DNA of 64,000 nucleotides from the NCBI GenBank assembly GCA_030562195.1, contig CM060202.1, positions 12,028,001-12,092,000 on the forward strand, read 5' to 3'. The DNA comes from Nipponacmea schrenckii. Its lineage: Eukaryota > Mollusca > Gastropoda > Lottiidae. This document shows, piece after piece, positions 50,201 through 61,382 of this stretch. The notes under the pieces are model-generated. The model searched no databases and was not told the origin of the DNA. It saw only the letters and a list, made by a program, of their open reading frames with translations. Within the stretch, counting starts at the first letter, position 1, and every line of letters begins with the position of its first letter. The translations under genes and the position numbers were made by a program.

Positions 50201-53200
50201 TTCAGACCTTGGACATATCCAATATTGTTTATTTGGAATATTATCACAGCCATTTCATATTGAATTTCCGTCAATGGATCTGGGCATGAAAAACTTGACT
50301 CTATTTAAATGTAAGCTGAGGTCAATAAACACATTGAAACACCCTTAATCAGATATCAAAAGAAATGACTCTTAGATACTTACCACATCTTTACTTAGTG
50401 CCGAGCGTAAAGAATCACCCTGTGATGGTGTAGGGAGTTCTCTCTGTATGGTACCAGATTTAATATGCCAATAATATGGTCCATCATCATCTATAACAAA
50501 ATAAATGTAAAATCAGGACACAAAATTTCATAGCAATTCTCATATTTCACAGCTTTGAAACTATTGTAAACTTGTACTTTATTTTAAACTTAACTAACCT
50601 TCATATTTCTCCCACCCATTGGGTAACTTTTCTTCTTCTCCTTCACCATTTTTATCTCCATTACCATCAACTCCATCTTCCTTCTACAGAAAAAATGACA
50701 TATTGCATCAATAGATGATGACATTTTGAAAAGTAAATCAAAAGAAATGGAAGGCAAGATATGCTTAAATTTATCGAAAAAAACAATGCTTTTGAGTAAG
50801 TCTCAGTGGTAAAGAGTCAACATATATATATATCAGAAATGAAGAAGATGAAAGAACATACATCTTCCAAGCAAAGACAATCTTTGTCTGACTGAAAAGC
50901 CAAAATGTTAGACCCCTTTTTCTGCTGTTTCATCAACTCCCAGCAATTCCTTGAATATTCACAAGGTGAAGTTTATGGCAGTGACGCGTATTCTTCTGTC
51001 GAACAAATATTATAATGAAGTATGTTCTCCACTAACCTGTTCCTTGTCTTCACCTTTCTCCTGCTTCTGCTGACCAGAACTATCACTGTTTGCATGAGGG
51101 GTGCCAGCTTCTGATCTGGAGTCTGATTGGATACCGCTGTCATTAGAATCAGGAGAGTTAATTCCTAAATTATCGTCAAACCTGAAATATATGACACAAA
51201 CCATGTATAATGAAATTTACAACCAAAACTGTATAGTAACTTTATTAATAAGATTCTGAAAAGAGAAGTGGGGTAATTGTGGTCTGCTTTAGCTTGACCG
51301 AATATATTTTCTGCTGATTTACAAATGTCAATAGAAGTTGTAAAGAAAATCAAAATCGTATTTCAAAAGGAAAACCTACTTCTTAGTGATAGAATTGATC
51401 ATCATAGGAGTGGCCTCTTCTTCAGTCAGTTCAAAATCATCATCAGGACTATCTGAGTTATCTATATTGGTAGCTGCTGCTTCTCTTGCTTTAGCTTCCA
51501 ACATAGTGTAATAACTCAAGAAGCTGTTTGGCTGCTCATTCAATCGGTTTGATATCACTTTCTTCAAAGAATCAGATTTATTAGGAATCAGGTCTGATTT
51601 CTCAGACGAATCTTCTTCCGTGCAATTCTCAAAGCTTTCATCTTCACTGTTTTCTTCCTCACTGAATGGAGAGTTCAGCTTATGGAGGATGAGATCACGA
51701 CTAGGTGTACCTGGACTGGTCAGTGACGAAGGGCTTGACGGAATTCCAAGATCAGAAAGATCTAAATTTGCATATTTCTTGCGCTCCCTTCCTGGTGTTT
51801 GGTCATTGGGTCCATTCAGAGAGCTGGTTTCCAGATTATTGTTATTGTTAGAGTTGAGGCAGTCCTCAAATTGGTAATTTGGATTGGAGAAGCTGAGATA
51901 ACTTGTATCAGTGTCTGAAATGATAGAATAAAGACTTAATTAGTTGCTTTGTTACACCTGGTTCCACTTCAACATATGGCTACAAGTGACAGATTGATAG
52001 AGTCTTTCAAAGAATATCATTACTGGCGACACCTTCATTGCTCATTAAAAGTCACACAGGAAAGTAGGCCTACCAGAAATTTTGTTAACAGCAAAGGCTA
52101 TGGTTTCAAAATAATTTAAATTATGTTATAAATGTAATCAGATGAGGCTAAAACAAACATAAAATATTCCTAAAATAAAAAATTTAATATTGATGATGTT
52201 TTGTGGAATATAATGTGATAAGAAAATACCAATACGATAATGATTTTGATAGATGATGTTTTATTGAATGATGAATGAGAAAATTAAATGCTGACATAAA
52301 ATAATATAAATAATGTTGATTTTCAACTTAATTAATTATCTGGTCGTTCTGTTTCATTAGAAACAAATTCGGTCTCCACAACTCATTTCTTTCCTTTTAT
52401 GAAATCAATGAAATAGGACTTTGTTTTCTAAATCAGATGCGATGATGTTATACATGCCACTAGACTTTGCTCATGACATGACAAATTTGAATTTACCAAA
52501 TTTATTACCAACTTTTTAGTGAACTCATGCTTTTTTAGATGAGTTTTGCATTGAACATATTGCATCTCTAGAATGTAAATTCAATTGAAGTTCAGTAAAG
52601 CAAAAGATGTAAAAGTGTAATCGAAAGAAAGCACCATGAAGTTGTTATCATAAATCAATGAGAAAAGACAAAAATATATGTTAGAGCTGGCATTTATAGT
52701 AGAAATGTTTTGAAAATATAAAAAGCAATCCTTGTATAAACTACATTTGGAAAGTAATGATGGCAATCTGCTGAATCAGCAAACGCAAAGAAAAGACTTG
52801 ACGTTTGGTCAATATTATCCTTAACGAACTGATACCTAATTAACAAGCTAACATCTTTTTGATCTAAGAGACACGTTTTGTCAACAGTGTATCAATGTTT
52901 AAGATTGAATGAGTCATTGTCTAGGTTATTGATTGGTTGACTATATTATTCTACCAGCCAATCACAGTCATTCATCCAAATCAAACTCAATTTAATGAAC
53001 ACCAAAGCTCATCTCCATCATAAAATAAAAGTAAATGAAAATTTCACTTCAACTTGAGACAAAATGATTTAACTTAACATTTTTTTCAAAATCTATTATC
53101 ACCAGCAAAAAATAAGCGTCTGTCAAAATCGATTGAAGTTTGGACATAAATGAGACCAATAAACCAATTCATTTTGTAGCAAGAAGGCAGACGTGCCAAT

Positions 53201-56200
53201 CTTGTGTCCAAACTACCTTTGAAGTGAGAAAATATTACGAAATTAAACCTGATAAAAACAAGAGACATGTTCGAAAATGAATTAAATTATTCAAAGGTTT
53301 TGAAATTAAATGCACCTTCATGCACAAATCAATTCAGCTTCAAACATATAGGAGATGATAAAATTCAGAAAGCATGTCCAAGTTGTTAAAAAGAAAACTG
53401 ATTGGTTTTTAACACCAAGTCAAGATCACTTTTAATCACTATGTAAATAAAGTATGGTCTTTTGAGGTAGAAATTCTTTGTGAAAATTTTAAATAAACCG
53501 AGAAATATTGTCCAAATTCAAACCAAAATTGATAGAAATTATGCATTGATGAGTAGTGAACTTATACATCATTTAAAAGGGAAATTCTATTGGTTGTAAA
53601 TGTTAAGTTCAAACCATGTATGACTGTCTCTGATTGGTCGAACAATAAGATCAATCAACCAACCAAACAATAAATTACTGAAGTCTAGACCTGAGCAATA
53701 ACATTTTAATATAAAATTACTCATGAAATTGAAAACGTAAATGTTATTTGATACTTCTAATAGTTTTTATTCCATGGGAGACAATTGGAAAAAGACAATA
53801 AAGCAAGCAGACGACAATTTCAAAGATTGGTAGTCATGTTTATGACACCCACAACACCTCTGGGAACCAAAATGTGGGGAAAAAAAAGTAAATTGATGAA
53901 AATATTTCTATAATTTAATTCCTGATATTATATAGGAAGATTTTTCTTGACATATACGAGACCACAAAGACTTTTCCCATATGAGTGTGGTGAAACTATT
54001 AAGACTCCATTTTTTCACACAATTATTCTAATACAAGAAGAAAACTAGATCCCCAGGCTTTGCGAGGTTCTGACGCAGTGCGTAGCAGTTTTGATATACG
54101 CTTTAAAACTACCCCACAAAGTATCTGTAGAACACTAACATTATTTTACAGAGTATAAGTCGTTTTATTTTAAAGCATGATTGGTTCGCTGAAACTAGTG
54201 TCATGTAGATCGCCCAAACACATAATTCAACAAACAGTTTTTAACGATGAAATTTGTAATTTTCAAATGGTGATAAAACGGAAAGTATACATCGTACATC
54301 AAAATATAATATATCAATGGATAGATCTTTTCGAGAGCTATCACATTTGTGCAGCTCACAAGGTCACCAAAGGTCAAGGTTACAATATACGACCATTCGA
54401 AGTTTTTATATATTACTTTCGGTCAAAATATCAAAATCAAAATCAAAATTCAAAAATCGGTTTCCAAATATAATTCAAGAATCGATATAACATTCTATAG
54501 ACATCAAAATTACACGAATCGTAGCTTCTCCAGAGGCCCAATTTCGATTTAAAGACAATTACGCACAGTTAGTAGAGAAGAAAATATAAAATTTACAAAT
54601 ATTAAAAAGCGCATTTTTGGTGGAAATATGTGGTTTAATATATCATTACAAAGAGCAGATGAACCCTAATAAGATTCAATATAAATATTTGATATTTATG
54701 AATTAATTCACGTGACAGAGCTCGTTGAAAAGAAAAATCACAAATTTCAATCGGCTTTAAAACCGGAAGTAGACATCGGACAATACAAATGAATATATCA
54801 GGGGGTAGATATCATCAAGGGCAATAAATCGTGTTCAGGTCACAAGGTCACCAAAGGTCAAGGTCACAAAATATTGGCCTTTAAATTTTTGGTCATTACC
54901 AATAAAATTAAAATGGAAATAAAAGAAAATCAAAATCAAAATTCAAAAATCGGCTCCCAAATAAAGTTGCGCAATCGACTCTAGTCATTAGATATGAAAA
55001 AATAACGAAAATTGCTTTATCCCCTGAATTTGAATTTAAAATTTTACAAAATTTTGACATTTCAATATGGCGGCTTATCGTTTGCTTCCGGTCTGGATTT
55101 TTTTATCTTCGTTTTTTTTATGACTATTTTAAGCATATCGCAAAAAGAATTTTTGAAATATCTTGAAAATTCCGGAAGTTGATTTAAATTTTAAAAGAAT
55201 AACTAAACCGGAAGTATGTCGAAAATTTAAAAAATAATTCTTATCGCATTAATAGTGTCTATCTATCTGTAATTTTGGATGCATCGGAATAAAATTTAAA
55301 GTTGAAAAAAATGCAAAAATTGAATGAAAAAAGTCAGTCAAAATTAATCAATTAAGTTTGAAACTGCAGTTAGAGCTACATTAAAAGAAGCTAGAAAAAA
55401 TCGTCAAAATATTGAAAAATGAAAATTAACAACAAAAACCAATAAAAAGCCATTGCCACAGCTCATTTCCGATTGATAGTCATTTTAGCATTTAACAAAT
55501 GAAGCTGCATTTGTAGGAAAGAAAGTATTTGTAAAATAGTTGTCTAAAAATAAATCGAATTAAATTCGAAAAAAAAAAAAAAAACATTCCAAGTCGTGTC
55601 ATTTTTTTCAAAAACAAAGCAGTGCGTTCGATGAACGCACTGCAATTAGGACAAATTTTACATTCTGGAGACACAACATTTCATTCCACATCTGAAGATC
55701 TGTCAAATTGTCACAAGCATGAATTTAAACATAATAAAATAACTCTGAAGATCAAAGTTACACAGCACATGTACGTTAAGAGACAACAATTATAGACTTC
55801 TATTTATCTATTAGTTAATTGAAGTCTATATCCATAATAATTGTTGTCTCTTATGTGCAGTCATACGTCTAAATGTCTTAGCACAATACTACCTAACATC
55901 CAATTGAATTAATATAGATTCTTTTGGAAGATGTAATTTAAGTTTTTTATAAAACATGTCTTGAAGCCAGCAGAAAACATGGTTAACATCTGAAAATAAA
56001 TAATATCATCAGAATATAAAGTAGGGAAGTTTTGTTGAGAGACTATTTCATATCTTAGTTCTGGCACCATTTCACCTGGGACATTGGTTAGAAACATTCT
56101 TTAATTGAAATATAAGACCAATACCATGGAGGTTTGGAACACAAACTGTGATTGGTTGAAGATAGAACATGAGTGAGAGGTATCATGGGATTGATTCAAC

Positions 56201-57874
56201 AATGAAACCTGATTATTTATGATAAATTAAAAGCTGGACATGTTAAGAATTGAAATGAAATGAATTGAAAACTGGGTATTTATTTGATATAGATAATAAT
56301 AATACACTTAAGTAGGTAACTCTTAAAGCCAGTACTCTTGTATACATTGTTTATTACAATATTAAACACTATTTGAAGTATACAGGCTTGTGTGTTAAAA
56401 TTTAAACTTATTGACCAAACTGGATTTTCCATGATCAAAATCAATACCACAGAGTATTCTGGATGGCCAGAATTGTATGCATCAAGGGGCAGATAAAAAT
56501 TTGCTAGAAGTAGCAATTTAGCCAAGAAAAGATCATGGTTCTACAGACTGACAAATGATGATGAAAAAGCAGACAATATCATTATCAGAGGATAAAAAAT
56601 ATATCAGTAAAATAAATGATATTTGTCCAATATTTGATAGAAAATGGACAACAATAACTCTCTCATTTATTGTATAGATCCTATCATATCATACTATAAT
56701 CTATGTAATAGTGGATAGTGGATAAGGGAGTAGGGCAATTTTTTTTTTCAACCCCATTCAAATTTGGTATATTTTCAAAAGCATAGAGTAATTTCAAGTA
56801 AAATAATTGCACCTAAAAAATTCACTCAAATTTATGCCAGTTCCGTTACATTTTTCTAAATCAGAATGAGTGATAAGCCATTTTATGCAGCATATAAGTG
56901 TAAAATTTGTAAGGTACATACTAAAGCTCAATCATTAGTTTCCGTTTTTTTTTACTGTTGGGATTTCTAAAGACAAATGATTTTGTTGAAGGTTCTAAGT
57001 AACAAACCAAATATTATAGAAGTAGAGATAAGGGCCAGTGATGTGACCCTACTAATGAAATTCATTGATGCCCTTCGGTGCCATGGACTTAAGTTGACGG
57101 ATCCAGTCCGATTCCAAAGTGCGTCTGTGGTCGTTCCCAAATTATAGAAGTTGAATGACCTAGTTCGATAATCATATGATCATGACTGACATGAGGGTTG
57201 GAGATAAGCGCAATCCACATCGTACTCCTGAAAGTTAATTGTACTATGTATAGTCAAGTTCTAAATTCAGATATTCATAATGTCAACAAAATCCTGTAAG
57301 CTCTGAACAAAGTACCATAAACAAATACTTAAACAGGATCACAGAAAGGAACCAATGATATAAATCAGTAAAGAGTTGGCTATCTTGGAAAGTAAACTGA
57401 GCTATGTAGACAATAATAAAAACCAAAATACACCAGAATCATACAAACAAAATAATGATGCAATGAAATAAAACTACAAGTAACGTAATTGTATTATGGC
57501 TGCTGGAGAATAAAATACACAATAAGGCTGACTATAAGGCAAGTATACAGATGACGTGACATTCTGGAATGACTATCATTTGACTCTCACAGTTAGCTAC
57601 ACAAAATTTATTGTCTAAAATAATGTTTATTTTTTGGAGAGTAATATTTAAGTTTGTGTACATATAATGCAACCATTAAATACCCACCTGGAAGGGGATT
57701 ATGTTGCAAAATCCAAGCATCATCACATCTTCTTAGATTTTTATACAAAGCACTGAACATAAACAAATTGAACCTATGCTTATTTTTTCTTCGTCGTGAT
57801 GGAGGGTAAAGAGATGTGTATGCTAAACGCCGGCTGAATCCTGGACGTACACAATATTGCTTATTGTTATTCAT
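41227..57874 (-). CDS. APBB: Fe65/APBB adaptor (WW-PTB-PTB), 15 core exons
   Basis: Exons in coding order: 57688-57874, 51380-51914, 51037-51181, 50599-50683, 50384-50490, 46493-46617, 46007-46214, 45327-45454, 44153-44379, 43795-43881, 43300-43415, 42681-42754, 42138-42246, 41907-41972, 41227-41448. All phases agree and give 806 aa (human APBB1 710, APBB2 758). The acidic N-terminus has the family motifs RERKKYANLDLSDLG and NSFLSYYTMLEAKARE. WW domain at 309-340 (NGWEKY...YYWHIKSG) has R334 in place of the second Trp. PTB1 about 412-548 (RYAVRSLGW, IRVWGVGRDNGRDFAYVARD, CHVFRC). PTB2 about 594-722 (RCHYLGTEIVPRATG, RVRFLSFMGIAM, AHVFHCEP, LRYQKCMDA). The C-terminus has a heptad repeat tail. 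Fe65 binds APP-family tails by PTB2 and links them to nuclear signalling. An in-frame stop lies 6 nt before the chosen ATG, and the start context AAACAATGA is good. Confidence 0.93.
41275..41391 (-). repeat. In-frame 21-bp minisatellite coding the Fe65 C-terminal heptads
   Basis: About five units of 21 bp (plus-strand form CTTGACCCCTTGTACTCCAGC) encode A-(G/S)-V-(Q/N/L)-G-V-K heptads, residues 753-791. One unit has an inserted codon (AAS). Units differ by synonymous and conservative changes, so the array is under coding constraint rather than newly made. It sits where vertebrates have a single short basic helix (TTNVKRGVLSL in human APBB2). Confidence 0.85.
42965..43262 (-). mobile_element. 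tRNA-derived SINE
   Basis: Read on the minus strand from 43262, the head GCCGTGCTGGCCCAGTGTTT has a box A-like TGGCCCAGTG, and AGGTCCAGTGTTTGATCATG a box B-like element 40-odd bp later, as in pol III SINEs. A body with AAAGATCCCCTACAGTTGGA follows, ending in AAAACTCCATTCATTTCATT. It sits in the intron between the Fe65 exons 42681-42754 and 43300-43415. The same tail occurs at about 27033-27075. Confidence 0.6.
46708..49768 (+). repeat. Recent 1.5-kb tandem duplication inside a Fe65 intron
   Basis: Copy 1 is 46708-48251 (1544 bp) and copy 2 is 48252-49768 (1517 bp). They abut exactly at AAAGTGC/GGTGGTGTGG. The length difference is fully explained by two indels: a 36-bp loss in copy 2 (after TAGGTAGAATAAAA) and a 9-bp gain in copy 2 (ATTTCTAAG after CAATGTAAG). 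The rest looks identical on reading. No coding exon is included. Either the event is very young or it is an assembly artefact from two haplotypes. Confidence 0.93.
50862..50891 (-). CDS. APBB: Candidate 30-nt Fe65 microexon
   Basis: Between the exons 51037-51181 and 50599-50683 a strong acceptor (GGCTTTTCAG) and a donor (GTATGT) bracket exactly ten codons, SDKDCLCLED. Phase is 0 on both sides, as required. It would insert two cysteines into the acidic linker just before the WW domain. Mammalian Fe65 also has a neuronal microexon, though in PTB1. Read support is needed. Confidence 0.45.
54045..55030 (+). repeat. Two diverged tandem copies of a ~0.49-kb element
   Basis: CACAAGGTCACCAAAGGTCA (54357 and 54841) and ATCAAAATTCAAAAATCGG (54442 and 54935) recur with offsets of 484 and 493 bp. 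Matching stretches lie in between and before (for example ATATATCA-GG-TAGAT). The units are non-coding and richer in CpG than their surroundings. They begin near TCCCCAGGCTTTGCGAGG. They are probably a non-autonomous transposon or satellite-type repeat of unknown class. Confidence 0.6.
55765..55859. mobile_element. Foldback (inverted-repeat) element
   Basis: The left arm 55765-55800 (TAAGAGACAACAATTATAGA plus CTTC, preceded by GCACAT) pairs with the right arm 55821-55859 (GAAGTCTATA, then AATTGTTGTCTCTTA and TGTGC). Perfect 10- and 15-bp stems are separated by a 9-bp bulge (TCCATAATA), with a 20-bp loop. The form fits a tiny MITE or other foldback. The bulge argues against a microRNA precursor. 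Confidence 0.6.
57040..57190 (-). pseudogene. Possible retroelement endonuclease relic
   Basis: On the minus strand two frames joined by one frameshift read FNFYNLG and then NDHRRTLESDWIRQLKSMAP and KGINEFH, followed by a stop. The pattern RR..(E)(S)xWI..L....P.G(L/I)N is the usual C-terminal end of GIY-YIG-type nuclease domains in Penelope-like and similar retroelements. Upstream there are stops and no further clear match. The stretch is locally GC-richer than the intron around it. The call rests on a short motif. Confidence 0.3.
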
Positions 57875-57980
57875 TGTTTACTGTTTAGATCATAAAAATA
57901 ATTTTGGAGGGAAGAAAATGATTTTTTTTTGCATTTATCACAGATAAGTACTGGTTTCGGTTTTTGATTTAATGAGCAGT

Positions 57981-57990
57981 TTTTATACAA
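57981..57990 (-). promoter_or_regulatory. TATA-like element before the internal Fe65 first exon
   Basis: TTGTATAAAA on the minus strand lies 107-116 bp upstream of the ATG at 57874. A start about 30 bp downstream would give a leader near 75 nt. It supports an internal promoter for the 806-aa form, but a single TATA-like match in AT-rich DNA is weak evidence. Confidence 0.3.
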
Positions 57991-58522
57991 AGTATCTTCA
58001 GATATCATGTCACCATGGGTTACATCTCAAGAATAGTTAGCTCTTTATGGTATATGAAGTTATATATTGAAGTGATATTTGTTGGTGCTAGTGGTATTTA
58101 TTATCTCTGTCTGAATATGGTTAGATATTCAAATTAGTTTTTTGGGGTGACTTCAAGATTTCAATCACTACTTCACAGACAATAAAATCCAGGATAAAGC
58201 ATGATTTCTAGAAATAAGGTACCACACAAAATCTAATCCCACAAAATGAACAATAATTGTGACTGCACTTTAAGTTATAATCCCTCAATTTGAACAGTGT
58301 TTGTGGATCACACACACACCTATTCTAGCAATAGAACAGAATTTAGGATCCAAATAAAATCTGGTCAGTGTTTGCAATCACATAATTTATACATGTTTAA
58401 ATTTCACACATATTGAACAACTTCTGTTAAAAATCATAATCCAATACTTTGAAAGGTTTGCTATTACAAATTAATTATCATCCCATTATTTGGATAGTGT
58501 TTGAGATGACACATTATTTTAT

Positions 58523-58688
58523 ATACCACTATTTGGATAGTGTTTACAATCACACATTTCATTAATATACCACTACTTTGATAGTATTTACAATCACACA
58601 TTTCATTAATATACCACTACTTTGATAGTATTTACAATCACACATTTCATTAATATACCACTACTTTGATAGTGTTTGCAATCACATA
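58523..58688 (+). repeat. 44-bp tandem repeat, about 3.7 copies
   Basis: The unit ATACCACTACTTTGATAGTA, TTTACAATCACACATTTCAT, TAAT starts at 58523, 58567, 58611 and 58655. Copies 2 and 3 are identical; copy 1 and the partial copy 4 differ at a few bases. Degenerate relatives (AGTGTTTGCAATCACAT and similar) extend back to about 58290. It is a plain minisatellite; the units lack the spacer variation of a CRISPR array. Confidence 0.9.
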
Positions 58689-61111
58689 AAAAGTAATCTA
58701 ACCCATTTCAATAAACATATTTCACCTTTCAGATGTCCTAACCCATTCTTTTTGGGTATAAACTGCCAAATGGCTTAATCATCAGGTTTCTGCACAATTC
58801 CTAGATCATAGTTATTTAGTTTGAGATAATTCATTGATACTGAGAAAATAACACCACTATCTGGAAACATTTCTAATCAAAATGAGTATTAAAAAACCTA
58901 ATAAAAATATTTAACCAAAAATTCAAATAGCACATGAAATCAAACAAAATATTTCCCTATTCAAAGCATCCAATCTAGAAGTGCAAATAAAACTGAATAA
59001 ATATGTGATAACTTTTCTTTAAATTACAGACAACATATTTTAGTTGGAAACTGACACGAAGATAAAACCATTAAAAGGTTGTGTAATTACTTTTAGAAAC
59101 TTTTTTGTGAAAATCATATTTGGTAAATGTTAAGTTCTATTCCAGGCTCTACATGTCAATCACATTAAATATATTCTATTTATCAGATCTCTTGGCACAC
59201 GAATCATTATTCTATGTGCTACATTTCCAATTACTTACAAATATTCCTGATAATAACAACATTCAATATAGAATGAATGAAAAATATTCTTCCAGAAATT
59301 GTACACGGATCTTTACACAGATCAAATTTGACAAAACATTGTGTACAGGACTATACTGGTGTCTTCTGGTTTAGATTAGATTCAAAATGTCCACTAGTTC
59401 TTTTACTGCCTAATATTAGATAAAAGCCCATGTTACAGATTTTTGTGGCAACTCGAATTCCATTTTCACCATTTTGGATATTATTACACATATTGAATCA
59501 AACGAAAAATTAATCAGATAGATCTAAAACAAAATCCTATTTCAAACTGTCTTTAACATTATACTGGAACATAATATAACAACAAACTTAAGAGTTCTTA
59601 TTTAATATTATGTAAAACAGATGGAAAACTGTGTCATTGTTAAATCAGAAATAAAGGGTACATTTCAAAATGTAATATTGTATTCAATTGGTACATAATA
59701 CCAGCATTTGAATACCAACAAATCTTCTGACCTTTTTCCAGTTTATTTTTCCAATTTTTACAAATTAATATTGTTCAAGACATAGGTGTGTTTGAATTTT
59801 TTACTGATTGAGGATACAGAATCCAATTTAGGTTATCGACAACTAATTAATAAAGATTAGCCTAATTGAAATTGAAATCTTTTTGATGAAAACTTTTTAA
59901 CCCATGCATTATTTTATTTTCAAAGAGGTTATATGCTGTGAATGATAGCTTCTTATAACATTCTTTCAATTTCCAGTTCGATAGGTTAAATTCCTGTAAT
60001 TGCAGAAATACTTGCACAATATCATCTAAAAATCTAGTCATACTTTTTTCTGGAATTCCAAAATTATATGCTTTGACTTAAACTAAGACAAAAAGGCCTC
60101 TTTTGGATTCTTTAATTTCACCCATGTGAAAAAATGCTTTACCATAAAAAAACACGACAAACATCTTTGCCTAAGTCTTAGACATACTGCTCAGTATTTA
60201 TTCAGAAATATTCACTACTAGATTCTCAATTATACCAACAATTTACAGTATTATGTGCATTACAACTTTATTAGTGAATGATCGAACTTCTAAAACCTTC
60301 CATTCATTTATTGAAGAGTTGAAATTCCTCAGTTGAATTCTAAACGGACTATGGAATGGTGAAAATTAAATTACCATGTTGACTTTACTGTCACATCAGG
60401 TCACAATTATTCCCCTACTTTACCCTCATTTACAACCAAAACTTTTCACAATTTTCTTCGCGAATTTCACCTATAGATTCTTAATTTAATCAAGAGAAAT
60501 TCTAAGAGTATCGTGACCAAATTACTTCCTATCAAAATCATTTATAACATCATTTACAAGTTTCCCAAATTCTCTCCAACCTTCACTGTCATTTTGTGTA
60601 AAGATGGTCACATTGACATTTTGAATACCATAGTATAGAATGACATAAAAATGAAAGAAGCACCCATTTCTAATAAGGATAAAAACTTAAGATCCATTCT
60701 ACCAGCAAATCCTTGGCCAAACCTTTTGGCTGTTATCTTTCCAGGATTTTTTGTTCCAATTTTTGGATGTTTTGAGGAGAAAAATGACAAAAGATGACTT
60801 TTTCGAGGTAACAATATTAATACAAGCTAAATAGGATAAGATTCCACAACCCTACCGACTGTAAAGTAGCCTTACTTCAAGAAAATCTTCACAACCCTGA
60901 GTCTCATAACTTATCAATTCTATTCTTTTTGATCCACAAAATTAAGAAGTAGACATATCCGATATACTTTTATCAACCTAATGGAGAAGCACTGAATGGT
61001 ATTACTAGTAGTCTTGTTGCTGACTTTCACCCTCTTCTGTTCATATTAATTATCTTATTTATGGACCAATACTAAGTTTTTAGTGCCTATATTATCAGTA
61101 AATCTTAACCG

Positions 61112-61382
61112 AAGATTTTAAATTTTTTTCTATTTCAAAACTAAATATTGAAGAACAAATAACACTAAATTAAATGACATTGTTGTGACTTTTAAAAAAG
61201 AAATGTAAATATAAATTGATTGGAATTTGATAGAAAAGATTTTCAATTTTTTTCTATTCCTAACCTAAATATTGAAGAACAAATCACACTATTTGTAAAT
61301 TAGATACATTCAATGACATTGTTGTGACTTTTTAAAGTAGAAATGTGAATAGAAATTGATTGCAATTTGATAGAAAAGATTC
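61112..61382 (+). repeat. Diverged tandem duplication, about 130-145 bp units
   Basis: The two copies share TTTTTTTCTATT, CTAAATATTGAAGAACAAAT, ATGACATTGTTGTGACTTTT and AATTTGATAGAAAAGATT. Copy 2 has an extra ~19 bp (around GTAAATTAGATACATTC). It is an old local duplication with no coding content. Confidence 0.8.

Larger units (their letters stand above)
51915..57687 (-). other. Fe65 intron 1 (5.8 kb) with several repeats
   Basis: No coding exon is found. It contains TGA/ATG-rich low complexity at 52140-52320, a two-copy repeat at 54045-55030, a foldback element at 55765-55859 and a possible retroelement relic at 57040-57190. Confidence 0.6.

Noticed and set aside
55765..55859. The hairpin as a microRNA gene
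   Set aside because: A 9-nt one-sided bulge in the middle of the stem would disrupt a standard precursor, so a foldback transposon is more likely.
58523..58688. Regularly spaced direct repeats resembling a CRISPR array
   Set aside because: The units abut with no unique spacers, and the DNA is from an animal nuclear genome; it is a minisatellite.
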